Origin: Rhipidocladum racemiflorum
Taxonomy: Eukaryota; Streptophyta; Magnoliopsida; Poales; Poaceae
DNA: 64,000 nucleotides
Reading direction: 5' to 3'
Assembly: GCA_036346355.1 (NCBI GenBank)
Contig: CM070572.1
Span: 44,181,944-44,245,943, forward strand
Shown: piece by piece, positions 56,590 through 64,000 of the stretch
Numbering within the stretch: the first letter of the stretch is position 1
Layout of the letters: each line of letters opens with the position of its first letter
Position numbers and translations under genes: made by a program
Notes under the pieces: generated by a model
Seen by the model: only the letters and a program-made list of their open reading frames with translations
What the model was told of the DNA's origin: nothing
The model's database searches: none

Positions 56590-59500
56590 GCCACCACAAA
56601 AATAAAAAAACTGCATTTTTGGCTAGCCTCAGGAATACTGCTAGCCATGCCCTCTGGATATCATATATATATACATCATTGCATTCCAAATATTAGGTGC
56701 ATTGATATGTTACCAACAGTAATATGCAACTAGAGCAAGTATCAGGTGGGAACAGTACAATTCAAACAAATACAGAACCACACAATTCAAAACATGAAAT
56801 CAGCAAACAACATTCAGAATCTAGTGGCAAGAAGAATATGTTTCGCGCAATCGCGAAGAATGGAATAAGAAGAGCAATGTCATCAGGATTATGATTTGGA
56901 GCAATTGAGAGTAAGAGCAATAGAATATATTTGCTAAGTAGCATGCTTAGCACAAGTTTTTACATAAGAAGTTGTCGGAGATCTGAACTTCTATTCTACA
57001 TTAGGCACCTTAATGATTGGCCTGTATCTAGGTTCATCCGTAGCATCCTGTACAGCATCCATCGCTTTGTTTTACCTACAACTCCAATGTGCACAAACAC
57101 AACATGAGTGAGCAGGGTGCACAACCACATAACTAACATAGGAAAGATAAAATAAACCACTCCATCTTACTTTTTACTGGGAAAATTCCTTCGTAAGCAG
57201 TACCACTCAAAAAAGGGTGAGTTGGAAGACATCAAAAACTAATGACAGCCAGAAATCCTAGCATCAATATTACTTGCAGAATGTAATGAATAGTTCTCTT
57301 TTATTCTTTTTTTGTCATGCGACAATCGTAAAAGATTCCTATGTAAAGAAAAGGCTAAAAGCATTCTCCATTTGCGCGCACATAAGCATAAACAAAACTA
57401 AAGATTTTGAAGCCACATGGTTTGCTTGGGTTAGAAGTGACATGCAACCTTTATTTCTGCAGCGGAACACGCAAAACGGCATGCAGGCAGCTAGAGCAGT
57501 TCATGTGTTGGCATGCTCATGAGCAACAAAATCTCATAAATTCATCCGTAGACTTGCTGGATTTAGTTAGGCCGAAAAACAAGATGCAACAAAGCACTGA
57601 AAATCAACAACAGCACATCAATGCAGAAGTAAGCAAAATCAATCTAAAATTGGCTATGTTTACTGAAGAAACAAACTTACCAATCTAGTATTTGGTTGAA
57701 GAAGGTACTATTGCTAACTTTATATGAGGGGCAATAACATCATAAACAACCACTCAAACCTTCAGAAATATATATCAACTATTAACAATCCTAATTTTCT
57801 ATCAGGTTTGCAACAGTCCTGCTGATGGTCAGCAACTGCACGGGAATGTAGAGTACTAAAACGATGAGCAAACGGGACACACTAACTTTTTTCCCCATAA
57901 TTCTAATGTACAAACTTTAATTCCCCTCTATGTTGAAGCGTCGTACCTATCAAAGAAGTCAACTAAAATAGAACATGTCCAACAGCCCAACCTACATGTA
58001 CCCAGTTACGTATTAGTAGCGCGGATGTTTTTTACACATATTGACATACTACAAGCATATTCCATATGAACTGTAAGTCATTGACCGTGTGTATATTCTG
58101 TCAGGAAATACTATTAGCTTTGGCAATAAGCGGCAACAAGAATATAGGAGATTTCAAAATACGATAACAAAACGGTATATCGTTGTTCTGACAAGTAAAT
58201 ATTTATAGGGCTAGTAATAGGTATGTACCCGGCGAGTCGTCAATCGGAACTAAAAGCTGTCGAATCTATTCCAATACCTGTATAAAAAATACAATACATT
58301 AGCTTTGTTTAACAAGCAGTTGGAGCTTTACAAATAACATGAGGCAACCAAATAGCTCATACTGCACAAAACCAGTTGTAACTATCGTACCAAACTGTGC
58401 TTGTGCGATATTATTTTTCGGTGTTGGTACCTCTGCAAACCAATCATATGGAATACTACTTTCAGCTGAATAATAGAAACCATATGTTTAATTTCGAGAA
58501 CCATATTCTGAAGTGAAGAGTGGCTCTTACATCACAAATATTATAATCCTAATGCTTTTTAGTGTAACCGTGGTGTACTCAATGAACAGGCAGAGCTTCT
58601 TATTAGCATGCATTCTCACACGGTCATACCTATAGAGATGCGACAGAGATGTATTCCATGAGAGATAGAAGTATAGAATATCGCTATATAAATTATTAAT
58701 ATGCAGAAAACTGAGTTAAATTTAGACAGGAGGCTATGTGGGTTTAAACATAGAGAATTTGAATGCAAGGCTTGAATTTGTAGGCATGCCTTATGGCTAC
58801 CAAACCTGAAACAAACAAAAACAAAGGTAATCTTTAGGCTAGATATTTTAATGCAACCAATCAATTATAGAGAAAGCAAATTCATACAACAACCTCCGTT
58901 ATCTCAGGCCTGAAATAATTACCACAACCCCATATGCACTTTGATGAATTATTTCTTGAAACAAAAGAAGTATCATGAAAGGCACAAAGCGCCCCATGCC
59001 TTTGTTAGTACTCCCGCCACAAAGAAACCTACTATTAACTCTTTTACTTGTCTTGACAAAATTGAACTTCATCATGCATTCCACCATCATTTGTAAATAA
59101 GGATTGCACTAATTGTTAGCGCACTCATTATTAGAAACATGGAAATGATTCCAAGATCCCCAATGACTAAAGTATAGACAAAAGATAAATTAATTGATGA
59201 TCGATTATTTGACCAATTATTGATACTAAATGGAACACTCTTTTGATCAAGATAAGTTATCGCTGGCGCGACATTAACAAAAGGGGAGTTAGATACGCTA
59301 CTTGTCGTCCAGAGACCACCACTTGGCTTTCACTAGCGCTCTGTTGAGACTTTGAACACAGTTAAGGAAAAAATTGATAGATGCTTCACAAAGCCATCAA
59401 AACCTCCTATTAAGAACTTAGCTACTACGTTGACAGTTAGTTGGAAGTGCTGGCGCCTATATAGCTTTATTTGACAAATCCACCGATGTGACAAACCATC

Positions 59501-59839
59501 AAACGCAGAGGAATTAGACAAAGATAGAATTAGAGAAAGGTATAGTAGTATAGTGTTTGCCATCTGCCGACTCTTCCTTGTTGATGTTTGAATGAAGTCG
59601 TCACCTGCTATGTAAGCTATGCCCCTACCGTGTTTGTCTGCTGATTACCGATTCATTCATACAGTAAGCATTTGTAGAGGACAGCAAATCGGTCTATATA
59701 GAAGCATGAAATAACACATAACCAGCGCATGAAATAGCACAAGACTCCTTTCGGATCCAAGAGTGCATGAACTTCGCATTGGTACAGAAGACTTCAATGA
59801 TTGAACATCATTTCACACGGTGTCATCGTTTTACATATA
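56590..59839. other. Interior of CACTA element 2 without recognised gene
   Basis: A/T-rich; short ORFs only. I see no conserved domain. Downstream (minus sense) of the Ulp1-like gene, so it may be its 3' region. Confidence 0.4.
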
Positions 59840-61711
59840 TCAATCGGAGTGGGATGGAGACACATTATGTTCCAGATGAGTACAGAAGACTGGGTCATTA
59901 TTGTCAGGATCATGAAACTCGCCATTCTTGTTGATGATTTGACTCATGATGAACCAAGCGAGTTGTCCCTGAATGGCTCTGATTTCAGGTTGTTTTAGTT
60001 TTTCCGTAGGGATTTTGAGGCGCTACAAGGAGAAAAGAATTAATATGAGAGCTTTAATAGAAATCGTTAGGCACAAATCATTTTGTGTTGTTAGCATAAC
60101 AAACCTCTACATCATTGTCTACAATTGTAGAACCTAAGAGTACCCGCATGTAATGGCAGACAAAATACCCACATAAATTTGTGCCTTGCGACTGTTTGTT
60201 ACACTGCAATAGAAATAAACTGCAATGTCACAAAATGAGTCATTTACTACAAATTGAGATGTAGGAATAATATGTGCGTACCGGGAAATCAATACGTATT
60301 GAAAAGTGCTTTTGGTATGGGCGGTATCTCGTGGACTTTTGATAGTATCTTTTGAAGGCATGTTGGAATATATCTGTCATATCCTTGTAAAGTTCTTTAT
60401 CTTTGTTTAGGTGATCCAATACAACTATTTTGCTTTTCTCTAGTGTAATGGCAAAGAGTATCCAATGGAATCTACATACACAGGTAATATGCCATATAAA
60501 ATTAGTGCTAAGATCGCAATAAGAGTAAGGAACAACATCGAGTGATCTAACTAGCTAGCGAACCGCTTACTTGAAGTTGTAGGGAAAAAGTATCATGTCC
60601 TTGTCTTGAAGTTTAATGAAAACCTTATAGATGTAATCCTCGACATCATTTGGTGTTCTTTGGACTTGAGGTTCGGACACTGATCCCGGGTCGAGGAATC
60701 CCACACAAACTGCTGGGGTTTTTCTTAGTTCAATAGTCTCGTACCTACATAATAAAGAAGTTTGACATTACAATTATCGGTATTACATTAATGTAGACAA
60801 TAATTTATGAAGTTCACACTTACAGTATCCAGCATCTCAAAAGAGACACGTCAAGGGCAACCTGGTAGTACATGTTGTGCAAGTTATCGAATTCAACCAG
60901 GAAGTAACCACCCCCCTCATGGTGAAAATGCTCTTCTTTATAAATTCCACATATCGACTTCAGCAGCACGTCCTGGTTGGACCGCTCTATGTACCACTTG
61001 TGCAATCTTTGCATCATCATTGTTAGGGTATTCAACATTTTTTCGGTCACAAGAGGCTTCCCCATCTCGAATTTTAGTCTTTGTACAATATCTTGTCCTG
61101 TAGACTTTGCCTTGCCCTTAGATTGGCTCAGGATAACATCATATTCAGACCTGGTGTCGCCTAAGTTGGTCAACTTGGCTTTCCAACTATGCGATTTCTT
61201 TTTATTATTCACGGTAGGTTTTTTCTGGACGACTGACTGCGGAAGATCTATTGGAGGACACTGAGCTGCTGGTGATGACTGCGGAAGATCTATTCGAGGA
61301 CACTGAGCTGCTGGTGACGAATGCGAAAGATCTACGGGAGGATAGGACAGCAATTGAAGGTCGAGAAAAATGTCACGCTTGCGCCACTGAATACTTCCTA
61401 AAGTTGTCCTCTTTGGTGGCGCGGGGTACTTTATGCCAATCCTGATAGGTGATTGGAACTTTATCCCTGGCAATATACCTGCAGGTTGACCTGTACTTAG
61501 CCGCTACTGCTTTTGGTTCTTTAGGGGACCCGGAATTTGAAACATCCGAGATGGTATGTCTGCCTTCAGGTTTTTTGGTTTTCCCTTGACCATGACGTCT
61601 TGCTACTTCGACATTAGTGGTAGGTGGAACCACGGCGCCGGCTTCCAGTTCGTCGAGGTTAAGGAAGCTAGTCGGGCTCCTGCTCGGGTTAGGCTCAGGG
61701 GTCCCCTCCAT
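59840..61711 (-). CDS. Ulp1-like (C48) peptidase-domain protein of a CACTA element
   Basis: Second-gene type protein of plant CACTA elements, with a SUMO-protease fold. Exons on the minus strand: 61711 to about 61380, about 61390-60824, 60744-60571, 60471-60282, 60203-60105 and 60022-59840. GT-AG signals and phases agree for exons 2-6. N-terminus: YRSTCRYIARDKVPITYQDW. Exon 2: KKSHSWKAKLTNLGDTRSEYD and a C-terminal RALDVSLL-like ALDVSLLRCWIL. Exon 3: PAVCVGFLDPGS. Catalytic set: H in FPYNFKFHWILF (exon 3-4 joint), D in VVLDHLNKD, Q and C in KQSQGTNLCGYFVC (exon 5). Exons 1 and 2 are in different frames with no room for a normal intron, so a frameshift or small deletion lies near 61380. Whether such proteins aid transposition or SUMO removal is not known. 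Confidence 0.85.
61246..61345 (-). repeat. 42-bp in-frame repeat in the Ulp1-like gene
   Basis: Nearly three copies encoding SSPAAQCPxIDLPQ (14 residues), in a low-complexity linker before KKSHSWKAK. Confidence 0.85.
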
Positions 61712-62325
61712 ATGTTGTTCTGCCTTGTTTACTATTCAAAAATTGATAAATCAATGGTATTTGAGTCAATGGTAATTTAAGAATAGCATTTGTTACGACG
61801 ACTTCATGTATACAATTTTCATGTGATGTGAAATTAACATGTACTTCAAGTATATCAATACTGATGCGAAGGAGGCGCAGAGGAACTATATAATAGCAAT
61901 TCTGATCAGTGTGTGTAAGCTAAGCTCACTTAGTTCAACTATTCGACATATATATAATTATGCATCATTGCATCGAGCGATACAAATTAGGACATATAGG
62001 GCAGAACCTAGTAATTGTAGGGCATCAAAAAATATATTCCAAGCTAAGCTGCAGTTCTGGATGTGTGCTTAGGATATATGATCTCCTAGCAGAGCATCCT
62101 TCCTCTCACACACATTATGGATGAACTTTTTTCCGTCCTGGGCTCTATGCCTCTATGGTAACATTTCAAATAACGATAGCTATATCGTTGTACAGCAATA
62201 TGGAGACAAATGAAATATTGCATCAAACCAAAACTAGATTTAAAAGCATATATAATGTCTGTCAGTATGTCATTCTAGGGTCTAATTAAAGAATGGCAAA
62301 CTGCAGTAGTCAAAAGCATATATAT

Positions 62326-62403
62326 ACATGCAAAAGGGGTATTCCCACCCTGTAAAGAATGCCAACATGCAAAAGGGGTATTCCCACCCTGTAAAGAATG
62401 CCA
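62326..62403. repeat. 39-bp direct duplication
   Basis: Two copies of ACATGCAAAAGGGGTATTCC plus 19 further bases, back to back, with a third partial ACATGCA-AAGTGG nearby (62430). A separate 29-base block GTGTCAATATGTAACCACTA... recurs at about 62485 and 62577. Confidence 0.85.
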
Positions 62404-62742
62404 ACATGCAGAAGTGAAAAGCATATATACATGCAAAGTGGTACCCTGATCTTACTACAGAGTGTCAATATGTAACATTTCACAGTGTCAATATGTAACC
62501 ACTATCAAACTGGTTTATGAGTTCATACAACATTTCACAAAAAAAATTCTAGTAGGTTTATGAGTTCTGACCCCAAAGTGTCAATATGTAACCACTATCA
62601 AACTGGTTGTATTGCTTCATCACTATCAAAGTGTCAACATGTAATTCCTTCATCACTCTCAATATTCAAGATACACCTAAGAATAGCATTCAAGGAACCA
62701 AGATGCACCCAATTTGCATCAATTTGCATCAAGAGTACTTAC

Positions 62743-62990
62743 CTCTGCGTCGCGGGACGGACCAGGAGGGGCCGAGCACGGGGCGGCGGGCGGGGTCGAG
62801 CACGGCGGCAAAGCGGGTCGAGCACGGGGCGATGGCGGGTCGAGCTCGGGCGGCAGCGGGTCGAGCACGGACGGCGGGGGGTCGAGCACTACGGCAAGTG
62901 CGCGGGTCGAGCACGGGGTGGCAGGCGAGTGGCGAGGTTAGGGTTAGGGTTAGGGTGGAGAGTGGCGAGTGGCGAGGTTAGGGTTAAGGT
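62743..62990 (-). promoter_or_regulatory. GC-rich leader/promoter of the Ulp1-like gene with minisatellite and telomere-like repeats
   Basis: Contains seven GGGTCGAGCACGG-type units at 62771-62918 and two GTTAGGG clusters (62935-62957, 62975-62994). A good splice donor on the minus strand (AGAG then GTAAGTAC, cut at 62742) suggests this is a 5' non-coding exon reading left towards the coding exons. Confidence 0.55.
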
Positions 62991-63024
62991 TAGGAACGGG
63001 AGATGTATATACGGTTGGTTTTCA

Positions 63025-63180
63025 GTGTCGGTTCCATTAAAGAACCGGGACTGAAATGATATTTGTGTCGGTTCCATTAAAGAACCGGGACTGAAATGAT
63101 ATTTGTGTCGGTTTTGTCCATGAGCCGACACTGAAAAGTGTCTTATTTGTGCTGGTTTAAGGATAAAACCGACACAAATA
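63025..63180. repeat. Right subterminal repeats of CACTA element 2
   Basis: Tandem 44-bp unit TTTGTGTCGGTTCCATTAAA (with GAACCGGGACTGAAATGATA) followed by GTGTCGGTTTT and AAACCGACAC. The motif matches the left end but units are arranged as direct repeats. Confidence 0.8.
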
Positions 63181-63224
63181 CTATTTTCGTACTTCCTATA
63201 TATTCTTTTAGTGTGGGTTTTTTG

Positions 63225-63645
63225 GTATATATTTCATTTAAAATATAGGATTTGTAGTTTTTTTATATATAATAGGTATATATTTTATTTACAATATAGG
63301 ATTTGTAGTTTTTTGATATATAATAGGTATATATTTTATTTAGAATATAGGATTTGTAGTTTTTTGATATATAATAGATATATATTTTATTTACAATATA
63401 GGATTTGTAGTTTTTTGATATATAATAGGTATATATTTTATTTACAATATAGGATTTGTAGTTTTTTGATATTGTAAAAAAATTCCAAAATTGTAATCAT
63501 CATGGGAATAACAACAAAAAGTCCACATAAATATATAATAGGTATATATTTTATTTACAATATAGGATTTGTAGTTTTTTGATATTGTAAAAATATTCCA
63601 AAATTGTAATCAACATGAGAATAACAACTAAAAGTCCACATAAAT
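63225..63645. repeat. 51-bp tandem repeat array
   Basis: Five copies of a 51-bp A/T-rich unit (TATATTTTATTTACAATATA, GGATTTGTAGTTTTTTGATA ...) at about 63225-63474. A sixth lies at about 63530-63580 inside a larger duplication of the following ATTCCAAAATTGTAATCA block. Because 51 is a multiple of 3 the array is open in one frame, but it is not a credible protein. Confidence 0.9.
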
Positions 63646-63706
63646 GCATATTTTTTACGTCATATTTACATTATATTTTTTTACATCACATTGACATTAC
63701 TGCTAG

Positions 63707-64000
63707 CTAATTTTCTTTAACAATTTGCCCTTCTTCATGATCATCGCGATGATATGTAGCTTCTTCCTCAGTGGTTTCTTCATCTAGCTTGATGCTTCCA
63801 TCTACGAAAGGTGGCAACTCGTCAAACTGGTTGTACTCGTCCTCATCCATGACATTCTCAACTCCGACGATTCTTCTTTTTCCGTGAAGAATAACATGAC
63901 GCTTCTTATCTGCTGGGTCGATTACGTAAAAGACTTCTGCTACTTGCTTTGCAAGTATGAATGGTTCATTTGTATATCCGACATGTTCAATGTTCACAAT
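63707..64000 (-). CDS. C-terminus of a TNP2-like CACTA transposase (partial)
   Basis: The minus-strand frame enters from beyond the window and stops at 63707. It has YTNEPFILAKQVAEVFYV, DPADKKRHVILHGKRRIVGV and MDEDEYNQFDELPPF, matching the DUF4216-type segment that follows the catalytic region of plant CACTA transposases, then an acidic tail. Orientation is opposite to the N-terminal exon at 53329, so it belongs to a different element, likely one extending right. Confidence 0.85.
   Translation of the reverse strand: MVNIEHVGYTNEPFILAKQVAEVFYVIDPADKKRHVILHGKRRIVGVENVMDEDEYNQFDELPPFVDGSIKLDEETTEEEATYHRDDHEEGQIVKEN

Larger units (their letters stand above)
56161..63213 (-). mobile_element. CACTA element 2 carrying an Ulp1-like gene
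   Basis: Left terminus CACTACTACAGACATGG; proposed right terminus ends TTTTAGTG. Flanking 3-bp repeats TGG (56158-56160 and 63214-63216) match, the usual CACTA TSD length. Both ends have nearby subterminal repeats (56180-56585 and 63025-63180). The termini agree only over CACTA, so the right boundary is less certain. No transposase lies inside; the only recognisable gene is the minus-strand Ulp1-like ORF, so this element is probably non-autonomous. Confidence 0.6.

Noticed and set aside
62935..62994. True telomere or interstitial telomere
   Set aside because: Only three plus two degenerate GTTAGGG units inside a CACTA element; far too short.
62889..63131. Tandem-motif ORF near the right end
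   Set aside because: Overlaps subterminal repeats and GTTAGGG clusters; no coding signal.
63211..63477. Repeat protein of 17-residue units
   Set aside because: An artefact of a 51-bp A/T-rich satellite, with no start context or relatives.

Overview
This is plant nuclear DNA, almost certainly from a grass (Poaceae). The retrotransposon families (SIRE/Maximus-like copia; Tekay- and Reina-like chromoviruses), CACTA transposons with GTGTCGGTT subterminal repeats, GC-rich exons and GT-AG introns all point that way. A panicoid grass is plausible but not proven. Most of the window is nested and tandem transposable elements around two host-type genes.

Layout. 1-15407 is a minus-strand tandem array of a gag-only SIRE-like copia element: partial internal, LTR, complete internal, LTR, partial internal, period about 8.4 kb. 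15408-20039 is gypsy-LTR-like non-coding DNA holding a 2.27 kb solo LTR with a perfect 5-bp target-site duplication (TSD). 20781-21170 is a dispersed repeat (here 'repeat X') followed by a hAT-like MITE with an 8-bp TSD. 22444-29800 is a RopGEF (PRONE-domain) gene split in mid exon by a 5.9 kb Reina-like gypsy element whose two 445-bp LTRs differ at one base. 31196-32355 is a two-exon PGG-domain membrane protein gene. 32739-34932 is a second solo LTR. 35323-36070 holds a large hairpin element and a row of short GCGGTC palindromes. 36771-51789 is a complete tandem Tekay-like array (LTR-internal-LTR-internal-LTR) with TSD ATGAA, inserted into another copy of repeat X; both internals carry the same pol deletion. 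52028 to the end is a nest of CACTA elements: a truncated one with the first transposase exon, a third solo LTR inside it, a second element with a six-exon Ulp1-like (C48) gene, and the C-terminal end of a minus-strand CACTA transposase at the right edge.

No bacterial-type system, RNA gene or CRISPR array is present, and I found no convincing new multi-gene system. The most useful observations are: two independent tandem retrotransposon arrays; a recent gene disruption with a readable empty site; repeated insertion into one repeat; several undescribed-looking hairpin repeats; and a strong bias of differences between near-identical copies to CAG/CTG/CCGG contexts, which suggests methylation-linked consensus errors and means many frameshifts here should not be taken at face value.
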